The notes below the pieces were generated by a model that made no database searches, was not told the origin of the DNA, and saw only the letters and a list, made by a program, of their open reading frames with translations. Positions 8,601 through 15,215 of a stretch of 16,352 nucleotides of DNA are shown here, piece after piece. The stretch is from an uncultured Emticicia sp. (GTDB lineage: Bacteria > Bacteroidota > Bacteroidia > Cytophagales > Spirosomataceae): positions 1 to 16,352 of the forward strand of contig NZ_CALCZQ010000027.1 of the NCBI RefSeq assembly GCF_937903345.1. The letters run 5' to 3'. Every line of letters starts with the position of its first letter. Within the stretch, counting starts at the first letter, position 1. The position numbers and the translations under genes were made by a program.

Positions 8601-10355
8601 TGGAATGCCTGAAATCATATTCTCTGATACTTTGCCAGCAGAGCTGGTAATCGTACTATTACTCGTAAAAGTTACTGAATAAGTCAATAAATCTACCGAA
8701 CAAGTGGGTATTCCTACGCTTAAAGTAGGTAAAGCATTAATGGATAAACTTATAGGTGCCCGTGTTGCACTAACACAATTATTTTGCAGATTTCGAGCTT
8801 GGGCATAGTATGTGCCAGACGTTTTAGGCGTATAATTTAATGTACTACTTGCGACTAATATTAGATTGGCATCATACCAATCGGCGGTAGTATTTTCTCC
8901 AACATTTACAGTAAGAGCGGGTATCGTTTGCCCTTGACAAATACTTTTATTACCACCACTCACTGGTGCATTAATAATTGGGCAAGTACAGTTTGGTGAA
9001 TTTACGGTTTTAGTTATAACACAACCTGCACTATTGGTAGCTGTCACTTGAATATCTAATCCTGCGGGAATATTGATTATCATATTTCCCGACACTGTGC
9101 CGGCCGTACTTTTAATTACGCCATTGCCTGTAAAGTTGACTGTATAAGTCAGTAAATCTGCACTACAAGTTGTTCCATTAATGTTAAGTGTTGGTAATAC
9201 GTTTAACGTAACTATTCCCGAAGCTGTGCTTGTGGCATCGAGGCAAGGTAGAGTTGCCAATACCTTACAAGTGGCGGTGTACGTTCCACTTGCATTCACA
9301 GTTGTACTCGACCCGACAATTCCATTACTCCAAGTAATTGTTCCATTGGTACAGCCTGTGGCAGTAAGCGTACCAATTTCACCTTGACATAATGATAGAC
9401 TATTCACTGTAATAATTGGTGCGACGGCATTGCTACAACATGGTGTTACATTCATAACTACACTTTGCTCTGACTGGGTTTGTCCTACATTTTTGGCAAT
9501 AACATAATAACTGCCGCCCGCTGATAAGTTTAAACCCGTGAATGTCCCTTGTCCATTAAAAGTATTTCCTACTTGTGAAATAGTTGTGCTTGAAATCGGG
9601 CTCGGATTACCAAGTTTATACAACTCTAATATGCCTGACTGTTGGAAAGCAATATCAAATGTGACACTGTTTGCACCACAATTCAACGCACCTGATAAAA
9701 TTGGTGTTACGATTTTATCGTATTGTAAAGTTACTTCCACATCAAGGGCAGTATCATCGCAGTAAGTACTGCCATCATCCCCTTTATCAACGATAAAATA
9801 AATATAACTACCTGCACTCACATTAATTGCTGGTACATTATAAGTAGTCGGACTATTGGAGGTTGCTATAATTGTTCGAGGAAATATGCTTAAATTATCG
9901 GTTTTTATAGAATAACCAATGTTATCGCCACAGCCAAAAGTAGCTCGTTGAAGGGCATTGGTGATGCCTAGAATATGAACATTATTTGGGACAGATAATC
10001 GAACAACTGAAGGTGTTTCGCCAGGGTGCAGGAAAACCCCAAAGGGTGGAAAGGGTTGGGGAGTGACTTCAGCTGCATTCAATTGTTCATAGGCCAAAAA
10101 TGGGTAACTCTCTTGACCAACATTAAATGTCCATCCTTTTTGTGAAATATTAACGCCTGCACCAGTTCCATCTTCTCCGTAAGAGGGAAATAATTGAAAA
10201 GCACCATTATCTATTGTACCGTAACTAAACAGACCATTAGAACTTGGATTTTGTTGTCCCACCACGCTTTTAAGTTTGAAAGTGATTTGGGCTGAAATTG
10301 GTAGCACCACTATTGCCATTAAGAATAGCAATAAAAGACAAAATTTGTTTTTCAT
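5625..10355 (-). CDS. Giant multi-Ig-like surface protein with T9SS C-terminal sorting domain
   Basis: This 1576-residue protein has a signal peptide (residues 1-22, ending PISAQ). An N-terminal domain (about 23-213) looks like a lectin-like beta-sandwich (GVFLHPGETPSVVRLSVP, then AGSYIYFIVDKGDDGSTYCD). About 13 Ig-like modules follow from residue 312 to 1486. Many carry a motif of the type GCNGxIxWSNG followed by VxPxxTTxYxVxC (for example at 728, 878, 1032 and 1437), of the kind seen in CHU-type Bacteroidota surface proteins. Two related blocks ending CTCP (about 387-540 and 541-698) are an internal duplication. The C-terminus (1490-1576) is a type A T9SS sorting domain: IAYPNPTSGKLYIKS, then LPSETYILYIVG and a basic end. 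Export across the outer membrane and anchoring or release are expected; the ligand is unknown. It leads an operon with the PorV-like gene and has a strong promoter upstream. Confidence 0.93.
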   Translation of the reverse strand: MKNKFCLLLLFLMAIVVLPISAQITFKLKSVVGQQNPSSNGLFSYGTIDNGAFQLFPSYGEDGTGAGVNISQKGWTFNVGQESYPFLAYEQLNAAEVTPQPFPPFGVFLHPGETPSVVRLSVPNNVHILGITNALQRATFGCGDNIGYSIKTDNLSIFPRTIIATSNSPTTYNVPAINVSAGSYIYFIVDKGDDGSTYCDDTALDVEVTLQYDKIVTPILSGALNCGANSVTFDIAFQQSGILELYKLGNPSPISSTTISQVGNTFNGQGTFTGLNLSAGGSYYVIAKNVGQTQSEQSVVMNVTPCCSNAVAPIITVNSLSLCQGEIGTLTATGCTNGTITWSNGIVGSSTTVNASGTYTATCKVLATLPCLDATSTASGIVTLNVLPTLNINGTTCSADLLTYTVNFTGNGVIKSTAGTVSGNMIINIPAGLDIQVTATNSAGCVITKTVNSPNCTCPIINAPVSGGNKSICQGQTIPALTVNVGENTTADWYDANLILVASSTLNYTPKTSGTYYAQARNLQNNCVSATRAPISLSINALPTLSVGIPTCSVDLLTYSVTFTSNSTITSSAGKVSENMISGIPTGTNVRLTATSSAGCIATQTVNSPSCTCPTINVPISGGDKTICAGKAIPTLSVSVGSNEVAEWYDAPIGGNLLATGLNFTPNSETSNNGLFYVQARNTTNNCISNARILVKLIVNSNGTTPVILASKNPLVLGETATLSISNCNGIITWSMGEHTSNISVTPKVSTEYSATCTANGGCIGGNGKILLEVVAPKITVNASPNVVCIGGSTTLSMIGCPNSDIYWTSPEFGRRDEVSPVFNGIVQAVSFTGHCVTSAGEATETIGVNIRLPQDFQITASKNQVILGESTVLSTTGCDGIVSWQNGQAVGNPITVWPTNKFTVYVAECLSPNACGGKGKITIEVKPPIIQTTGKDVCWGSTATLGQSGCSTAFYWVVWHKDDFSDAKPIDNPNSYPITQKTNFRVMCSTPVGEGTGDITIEPIPLPNKPDIGSERTTYFLGETVRIGTGGCNGSIRWSNGEIDVNTIEVKPRKTTKYTVTCVGGFGCTNSNEIEIIMKTPPPTVKDQTICYGDTIKLVSGCMKDTEAHWTKNWMDIPNRVEVPEGFQERLTESNTYAVSCYDAETGWSEAVAIKVTVKAQIAPPIITAKGVEKTAMIVKGETIELFANACNHTEWKGGGVLLGDTLNKQNAARIQVKPLQTTTYQSRCFVDGCYSEWSQFKVYVRPKMPIISASLDTLCIGSSTTITAKNCEDGGKLVWLDNRDLKERSFTVSPQSDITYKAICVSLDSMEGQQLVSDTTTFFIKVYQTPKKPIISGNLIILDGEKTTLTASGCEESLLWNTGEKSQSILVRPEKNTVYSVTCGIWKCISDTASVKVRVRPRPIEIETTNGIQGYSITDTVCLNKQLILSALTQCNGTIVWSNGQSGDRIEVTGTKVETQKYSLYCINADNEKSDESTVTITVLDYNINDAIAYPNPTSGKLYIKSKGCIDGVKLILYSQRGEILYEGGGQERYLDSIVLNLFNLPSETYILYIVGTDGNKPVILKKRIVKVNN

Positions 10356-10480
10356 TTTCTGAATTGAGTTTAATTATACAAGTTCAAACACTTATATTTT
10401 TGGGTTTAAGGGTATTAACTTGAGTGATAAATTGATTTAAAAATTTCATTATAATTGTATAATATATATGTTATTGAAAA

Positions 10481-10510
10481 CAAAAGTATAAATAAAGTTT
10501 TCTATAACAA
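10481..10510 (-). promoter_or_regulatory. Bacteroidota-type promoter for the adhesin-PorV operon
   Basis: On the minus strand a TTG (10508-10510) is followed after exactly 19 nt by TACTTTTG (10481-10488), a full match to the TTG-N17-23-TAnnTTTG consensus. Transcription would start near 10475, leaving a leader of about 120 nt before the adhesin ATG. The -33 side overlaps an AT-only imperfect palindrome (about 10509-10530) that could serve as an operator. Confidence 0.65.
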
Positions 10511-10540
10511 TAATAATATAGTTTATTATTGAAAATATAT

Positions 10541-11473
10541 TTACACAATATATTCTAAAAATGTATCTTGACCAATGTGAATGTCAATAGTTTTTCGTAG
10601 TAAATCAACGTAGTTTTCTTCTATCCAATGATAGAAAAAGGTGCTGGGAAGCTGTAAAGTCAATTTGTTATTTTCCAATTTTAATGGAAGGATTGGCAGA
10701 AACCAAGTCTGAAAAGCATTTTCATCCACATTTGAGCCAATAAATTCTAAACACTTTGCCCAAACTTTCATTGCATTTTTATTGATACGTTCGTCTACTA
10801 TTTCTGACTGATTGCTATTATCGGTGAGTAGCTTTTCTTCGTAAAAACATCTTTTCATGTAGGTTTCTTTATAAATATCAATTCTGCCACGAGAAGGGTA
10901 TTTGCTGTACAAATGAGCAATGTGTTTGGCAAATTCTTGCTTCGTCATTTTATTCCATGTAAAATCATTGAGTTCATCTTGCTCTAAACTTCTTGGCTTG
11001 GACACGCCAATTGCTTCGGTTTTACCCACTCGCATCAATTCGTAGTATAGATTAAGTCTTGATTTAACTTGAAAATTTTCAAGCAAATAATCAAATACTT
11101 CGTAGGATAAAATATTATTGGTAGGGTGAAACATTCGCAGAATCAAACGTTCTTCGTTATCATCGTTGAAGATTCGCCAAAACTCAATCATTGTGGCAGG
11201 ACTGTACGTTTTACCGTTTAATTGGTCATGCTTTCTAAAAAAACAATTATTTCGCCCGACAAAACGCTCAATCATTGATAAGAGCAGGTATTCTTTGTCT
11301 TGTGGTTCAGCAAAGTGTTTTTTCTTACTGTAATACGTATTCGGATGCGAAAATCCTTCTCGATACATGAGCATTTTGTAACTCGAATTAATCAAGTCTA
11401 ACTCCGCATTCAGGAAGTTTTCTGACTTTTTGGGGTAAGATGGTTGGGGCAGGTTTTTCGGATAGGTATTCAT
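10541..11473 (-). CDS. Protein with C-terminal DnaA domain I (possible replication initiator or helicase-recruiting factor)
   Basis: In this 310-residue protein, residues about 234-310 closely follow the Bacteroidota DnaA N-terminal domain: WAKCLEFIGSNVDENAF, QTWFLPILPLKLENNKLTL, then FFYHWIEENYVDLL. In DnaA this domain I self-associates and contacts the replicative helicase. Here it is placed at the C-terminus, and the AAA+ ATPase and domain IV DNA-binding helix-turn-helix are absent. The N-terminal 220 residues are rich in charged and aromatic residues (RCFYEEKL, LNLYYELMRVGKTEAIG) and I do not recognise them. The upstream DNA holds two DnaA boxes and iteron-like repeats, suggesting a replication or autoregulatory role for an integrative element. 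It could instead modulate host DnaA. Function is inferred; the domain match is the solid part. Confidence 0.75.
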   Translation of the reverse strand: MNTYPKNLPQPSYPKKSENFLNAELDLINSSYKMLMYREGFSHPNTYYSKKKHFAEPQDKEYLLLSMIERFVGRNNCFFRKHDQLNGKTYSPATMIEFWRIFNDDNEERLILRMFHPTNNILSYEVFDYLLENFQVKSRLNLYYELMRVGKTEAIGVSKPRSLEQDELNDFTWNKMTKQEFAKHIAHLYSKYPSRGRIDIYKETYMKRCFYEEKLLTDNSNQSEIVDERINKNAMKVWAKCLEFIGSNVDENAFQTWFLPILPLKLENNKLTLQLPSTFFYHWIEENYVDLLRKTIDIHIGQDTFLEYIV

Positions 11474-11499
11474 GTTTAAGATTTAATTTTTAGAAAAAC

Positions 11500-11508
11500 T
11501 TATCCACA
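11500..11508 (+). promoter_or_regulatory. Perfect DnaA box (TTATCCACA)
   Basis: This 9-mer is identical to the consensus TTATNCACA and lies 26 bp upstream of the ATG of the gene carrying DnaA domain I. It could serve autoregulation by host DnaA or be part of an element origin. Confidence 0.55.
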
Positions 11509-11562
11509 TTTTTTTTCGTTTTTTTACAGTTTCCGTTAAAGAAAAAATAATTTATAAAATTA

Positions 11563-11610
11563 AGTTCTAAGTTTCCTTTTTGAGTTCATAGTTCTAAAAG
11601 TTCATAGTTT
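11563..11610. repeat. Iteron-like 12-bp direct repeats
   Basis: Three imperfect 12-mers are seen: AGTTCTAAGTTT (11563-11574), AGTTCATAGTTC (11583-11594) and AGTTCATAGTTT (11599-11610). A related AGTTCTAAA overlaps the second repeat at 11590-11598. Starts are spaced 20 and 16 bp apart. The block is flanked by DnaA boxes at 11500 and 11644 and precedes a replication-type gene, as in iteron origins. An inverted pair, AAGTTTCC (11569-11576) and GGAAACTT, also brackets it. Confidence 0.45.
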
Positions 11611-11643
11611 CTACTTTTGGAAACTGAGGAAACTTCAAAAAAA

Positions 11644-11652
11644 TGTGGAAAA
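11644..11652 (-). promoter_or_regulatory. Near-consensus DnaA box (TTTTCCACA)
   Basis: On the minus strand this is TTTTCCACA, one base from the consensus and a variant used as a DnaA box in some bacteria. It lies 136 bp from the perfect box at 11500, with the iteron-like block between them. Confidence 0.4.
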
Positions 11653-11908
11653 ATCGACATTTTGGACAATAAAAATCTGTTCGGCAAAAAGTCGTCGCTT
11701 TTTCCGTTATTGAGTTCAATGTAAATCATTGTACGTGTAGGCCTCCCGTACTAATTTGCATTATTCTCTATGATTTATGAAGTCATTTTCAAGGAGGTTT
11801 TTTTATATGAAAACCTTCCAAAATCCTTATTGGGAGCATTAAAGCGAAATTTATTTGCATATTTTTAATATTATAAATAAAAATGGGTTGGTATTTTTGT
11901 TACTTATT

Positions 11909-12325
11909 TTATGAGTTCAAAATGTCCCTTAATGATGCTTTGATAGCTTTAAAAGCAGCTTTTTGAAATTTAAAATGCAACATACTTTCACGGTAGAATT
12001 GAAATATTTCTCTCAATAAATGAGTATCAATCTCGACAAAATTACCCTGTTTAAAATGAGTAGTTATTGGGACATAATAAAGGGCTAACGAAGCCATTTG
12101 GATATGGTCACTTTCGCCCGATTTTTCCATTTTCTTGGTATCTTCAACCGAAATAGTGCCCTTATTTTCTTTAAAAGCCAAATACAATTCATAATTTTCA
12201 AAAGCAGAATCAATAAGAATTTGCTCCATTTCATTTGTTTTTCCCACCAAATCTGCCAGTTTTTGCTTTAATACAGGTAAATAAACTAATAAATCAGCGG
12301 TGGTTTTTTGATTTTGAGACTCCAT
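11909..12325 (-). CDS. Uncharacterised 138-residue helical protein of the integrative element
   Basis: I do not recognise a family. The protein begins MESQNQKTTADLLVYLPVLKQK, has no signal peptide or membrane segment, and appears all-helical, with a basic aromatic C-terminal helix pair (FRESMLHFKFQKAAFKAIKASLR pattern, near residues 110-133). It lies between the HTH gene and the DnaA-domain gene, all on one strand, and is separated from each by long non-coding gaps (179 and 435 bp), so it may have its own promoter. Position suggests an accessory role in element maintenance, excision or regulation; this is inference from neighbours only. Confidence 0.65.
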   Translation of the reverse strand: MESQNQKTTADLLVYLPVLKQKLADLVGKTNEMEQILIDSAFENYELYLAFKENKGTISVEDTKKMEKSGESDHIQMASLALYYVPITTHFKQGNFVEIDTHLLREIFQFYRESMLHFKFQKAAFKAIKASLRDILNS

Positions 12326-12504
12326 TGTTTTTTAAATTTAATTTTAATAGCCCTAAATATTAAAGGTGTCTTCCCTTCATTTGAATTAGGATTTGATTGA
12401 GAATTATTTTTTCTCTTTTGAATCATTATTTAATAAAAACCTGTACTTTGTTTGTTAAGGAATTCAGATACAAATAAGCAAATTGTGTAAGATTTACTCG
12501 GTGA

Positions 12505-12834
12505 TTAGTTAGTTTTCAACCATTCGACTAGTTCACTGCGAAAGAAAATATTATGATTGCCATTTTTATGAAACGGAATTTTCCCTGAAGAGCAATAGCT
12601 GTAAATAGTCTGTTTTTTCTTGTGAATTAATTCAGCTGCTTGGTCGATGGTCAGTGGTTCGTCTTTGTTTTCGATTATTTTGCGGGAAATAATTCTGTCC
12701 ACCACACTTTCTAAAAGTGGTTCAGAAACATTCATTAGAGCCTTCTCGACGGCTTGCTGTATGAGAAAGTCGAACGAGCCTTCGATGGGCGAAGTAGGCG
12801 TACTTTTTACTTGATTGGGAAATTGTTTATTCAT
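12505..12834 (-). CDS. Small helix-turn-helix protein, excisionase/AlpA-like
   Basis: In this 109-residue protein, residues about 58-109 form an HTH_17-type MerR-like domain: PLTIDQAAELIHKKKQTIYS, then GKIPFHKNGNHNIFFRSELVEWL. The order of helix, turn, recognition helix and a two-strand wing ending in a conserved EW helix is the usual pattern. The N-terminal half is a polar linker and an amphipathic helix (about 22-55) that may mediate dimerisation. Such proteins in Bacteroidota integrative elements act as recombination directionality factors or element regulators. Its place two genes from the integrase supports an excisionase-like role, but a simple transcriptional regulator is equally possible. 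The start at 12834 is the only sensible ATG. Confidence 0.85.
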   Translation of the reverse strand: MNKQFPNQVKSTPTSPIEGSFDFLIQQAVEKALMNVSEPLLESVVDRIISRKIIENKDEPLTIDQAAELIHKKKQTIYSYCSSGKIPFHKNGNHNIFFRSELVEWLKTN

Positions 12835-12901
12835 CTTTGCAGATAATTAGGTGCTGATTAATTCTGCTGCAAATCAAGGGGAAGGAAATTTAGTAATCTT
12901 T

Positions 12902-12939
12902 GTTTGAAATGAAATGTTTTTAAATATTTCATTTCAAAT
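12902..12939. repeat. 13-bp perfect inverted repeat after the integrase operon
   Basis: TTTGAAATGAAAT (12903-12915) and ATTTCATTTCAAA (12926-12938) form a perfect stem with a 10-nt loop. It lies 12 nt beyond the stop of the unknown 326-residue gene and about 70 nt upstream of the HTH gene. No T-run follows on the minus strand, so it may be a binding site for a dimeric regulator or a processed mRNA end. The same arm recurs at 13280-13292 inside the neighbouring gene. Confidence 0.5.
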
Positions 12940-12950
12940 AAGAAAACAGC

Positions 12951-13931
12951 TTATTTTGTGGTGATTTTACTCAGAGAAGCGGTAATAAGTTGCTGAAAAC
13001 GTATGATTTTTTCGTCGGTAGGACGATTGTTTTTAGAAGCCGCATTGGAAAAAAAGGAAGGGTTTGACTTTACTCCGAACGTTTTGCTCAAAATTTCGAT
13101 TTTTTCTTTTAAGTTGAGCGATTCCCAAGCCTCACTATTGAAGAAAGACAAACCAGCTAATATTTCGGGCAAAAACGTAATCATTATTGGGCTTGGGAAT
13201 GGATTTCTACCCCCGACTTTTGTGATGAATTTCCCATCTTGCGAACAAATTTGATGTTCGATGAAACAGGCTATCATTGTTTGAAATGAAATATTAGTTA
13301 AAAAACTTTCAAACAAAGGCAGTTCCTCATGTTTTTTGGACAGAATAATTTTTGTTTGTTGGATTCCTTGTGGGTTTGATTCTTTGATAAATTCTAATCG
13401 CTTAATCAGTAAACATTGAAGATTTGATAAATGCGTTAGATTTCCTTTTTGAGTAATTATTCGTTCGTTCAAAACCATTAATGCGTAATTGATTTCATTA
13501 GAACTCAGCCGTTCGAGTTTACTAAAATCCAACATTAGTTTATTCAACCATATCTCATTAATGGCATTCAGAAAATAATTAGCATACTCTTTTGTGGTAC
13601 TTGAAAATATCCGATTAGTGAGACCACCGAGAACGAACAAAACATCATTTGTGTAGTCAACAAATTTAATCAAATCGGTAGGAATTGCTTTTCTGAAAGT
13701 ATTAATTACGACTTTCCATTCCGAAAGAAGCTCCACGATTGTTTTGAGTATATCATCCAGATTGATTTTTCGAGTATCAAATGTAATGAGTTCGTGGCAA
13801 ACAAATTCTTCGATAAATGAATTGGAAAAAGGATAAATCTCAAAAAGCCCATGCACACTTGCTAACAGCTTGACTTCTTCGAGATAAACGTTAGGTTCAA
13901 ATGCTTTTTGGTAGAAGTTTGATTGATACAT
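12951..13931 (-). CDS. Uncharacterised 326-residue protein coupled to the integrase
   Basis: I do not recognise a family. The start is placed at the ATG at 13931 (MYQSNFYQKAFEPNVYLEEV), one nucleotide after the integrase stop. An upstream in-frame ATG at 13997 would add 22 residues that only overlap the integrase 3' end. The protein is soluble, predicted mostly helical and rich in Leu, Ile, Phe and Lys, with no signal peptide. It may have a helical N-terminal half and a more basic C-terminal half (GRNPFPSP, then a helix ending ITASLSKITTK). The tight junction implies translation from the same mRNA as the integrase. Such int-linked genes often assist integration, excision or regulation (for example the orf2 genes of NBU elements), but no homology to these is claimed. 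It could be an RteC-like regulator, though I see no matching motif. Confidence 0.75.
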   Translation of the reverse strand: MYQSNFYQKAFEPNVYLEEVKLLASVHGLFEIYPFSNSFIEEFVCHELITFDTRKINLDDILKTIVELLSEWKVVINTFRKAIPTDLIKFVDYTNDVLFVLGGLTNRIFSSTTKEYANYFLNAINEIWLNKLMLDFSKLERLSSNEINYALMVLNERIITQKGNLTHLSNLQCLLIKRLEFIKESNPQGIQQTKIILSKKHEELPLFESFLTNISFQTMIACFIEHQICSQDGKFITKVGGRNPFPSPIMITFLPEILAGLSFFNSEAWESLNLKEKIEILSKTFGVKSNPSFFSNAASKNNRPTDEKIIRFQQLITASLSKITTK

Positions 13932-13932
13932 A

Positions 13933-15192
13933 TTAAGAGAATTGAGAAAGGCGGTTGGTGATTTTTTTGATTCTATCATCTTCGATACTACCAACATACC
14001 CCTCAGTCGTAGTGATGGATGTATGCCCTGTCATCTCTTTTGCATCAAGTAGGGAGCCACCTTCAGCTAAAAATTTAGTTACAAAACTGTGTCGTGCCAC
14101 GTATGTTGTGATGTGTTTATCAATTTGGAGTTTTTCGCCAATTCTCCCAATATATTTATTGATTTGTTTTCCAAACTGAGATACAGCTTTTTTGACTTCG
14201 AGTGGTGTCATTTTATCTTGCAATATAGGAAAAATATAATTATTGGGTTTATTAGGATTACCCCATTGGTTTATAATTTTTTGATTTTGTTCGTGTAAGA
14301 AAACGATTATTTCAGTAGTTTCCCGATTGGTTCTTTTAGTCTTTTCTCGTCTGAAAACAATTCTATCTTTTTCAATATTCGCATATTTAAGATTTGCCAT
14401 GTCTATAGGATTCATTCCATTACCCAAGTACATAAATAACCAGTAATCCAAATATTTTGCTTCTGGCGAATTAGGCTCAGGTTTATAGTTAATGATTTTC
14501 TTTAAATCTTGGTTTGATAGAGCTTTTTTGGAATTCTTTTTGGTCGGAATCACATACTTCTTTGGGCCAAAAGGGTATTCCTCCAATTTAGTTCTATCGC
14601 TGTCGATTAGTTCGTTGATAATTGCACGAAGGTTTCGTAGATAAAAGCCTATTGTAGTAACCGAATTGCCTTTTTCAAGCATCCAGTTTTCATACTTTTC
14701 AAGAAATTTGACTGAGATACTATTCAAGGAAAGTACTTTCATCCTGTGAAATACCTGTAAACTTTTCAACGCATTGCGATAAGTTATGGCAGTTCCTATT
14801 CTGCCTTCTTTTTCTAAAAGTTCAATTTTTTGTTGGAACGCTTCAAAGACATTATCAGATTCAACAATATGTTCATCTTTCTTTTGCTCGTAAGTATCAA
14901 AATTAAAAACCTTGAGATTATCTATAACTTTTTGGGCATCAGCGAGATAATTGTTTAAAAGACTATTGATTTTTGCCAATTGTGCATACTCTTTTGTTCC
15001 AATAATTTTATTTGCTCGATGAGTGTCAGAATCTCTTTGCCGAATAAATTCATCTTCGGTCATATTGAATTCTGTTGGATAGTATTTTGCCTCTCGCTTG
15101 TAAGTTATGCGTAATTTCACTGGAAATTTACCATCTTTTTTTGCGTAGCGTTTATCAAGAAATATAGAAAGTTTTGGAGTATCAAGTTTCAT
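13933..15192 (-). CDS. Tyrosine recombinase (integrase) of an integrative element
   Basis: This 419-residue recombinase has an N-terminal arm-binding domain (about 5-95, LSIFLDKRYAKKDGKFPVKL), a SAM-like core-binding domain (about 112-205) and a C-terminal catalytic domain (about 222-415). Catalytic features seen are K284 in REKTKR, R367-H368 in YVARHSF, G389-H390 in MTGHTS and nucleophile Y399 in TTEGYV. The usual first arginine is missing: the matching region reads YLGNGMNPIDMANLK. The box II histidine is Y364, as in many Bacteroidota relatives. It lies next to a displaced tRNA-Met 3' half, its presumed target. The gene has its own promoter and a tandem palindromic repeat just before the start. 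It probably cuts and rejoins DNA within the tRNA anticodon region. Confidence 0.97.
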   Translation of the reverse strand: MKLDTPKLSIFLDKRYAKKDGKFPVKLRITYKREAKYYPTEFNMTEDEFIRQRDSDTHRANKIIGTKEYAQLAKINSLLNNYLADAQKVIDNLKVFNFDTYEQKKDEHIVESDNVFEAFQQKIELLEKEGRIGTAITYRNALKSLQVFHRMKVLSLNSISVKFLEKYENWMLEKGNSVTTIGFYLRNLRAIINELIDSDRTKLEEYPFGPKKYVIPTKKNSKKALSNQDLKKIINYKPEPNSPEAKYLDYWLFMYLGNGMNPIDMANLKYANIEKDRIVFRREKTKRTNRETTEIIVFLHEQNQKIINQWGNPNKPNNYIFPILQDKMTPLEVKKAVSQFGKQINKYIGRIGEKLQIDKHITTYVARHSFVTKFLAEGGSLLDAKEMTGHTSITTTEGYVGSIEDDRIKKITNRLSQFS

Positions 15193-15215
15193 TACTTAGT
15201 ATTTTGTAAATGAAA

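Larger units (their letters stand above)
11474..11908. other. 435-bp non-coding region, candidate origin or control region
   Basis: No coding frame is supported here. Besides the DnaA boxes and iteron-like repeats listed separately, the region holds a hairpin with GTACG/CGTAC arms near 11731-11751 and a 7-bp inverted repeat AGGTTTT/AAAACCT (11795-11801 and 11810-11816) with an 8-nt loop. The stretch 11520-11580 is very AT-rich, as expected for a DNA unwinding element. No relaxase gene accompanies it, so a transfer origin is only speculative. Confidence 0.4.

Noticed and set aside
8338..8682. Plus-strand open frames of 65-127 codons opposite the adhesin gene
   Set aside because: These are antisense to a strongly supported gene with repeated Ig-like motifs; their composition mirrors the Thr/Val/Gly-rich codons of the other strand.
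11563..11610. CRISPR array
   Set aside because: The repeats are only 12 bp, imperfect and spaced 4-8 bp apart, with no cas genes; iteron-like repeats fit better.
12286..12426. 46-codon minus-strand frame with a basic peptide (MIQKRKNNSQSN)
   Set aside because: It overlaps the start of the 138-residue gene by 40 nt and its composition follows the local A-richness; no support beyond an ATG.
13932..13997. N-terminal extension of the 326-residue protein from an ATG at 13997
   Set aside because: It lies wholly within the integrase 3' end; the ATG at 13931 gives a 1-nt gap and a natural start.
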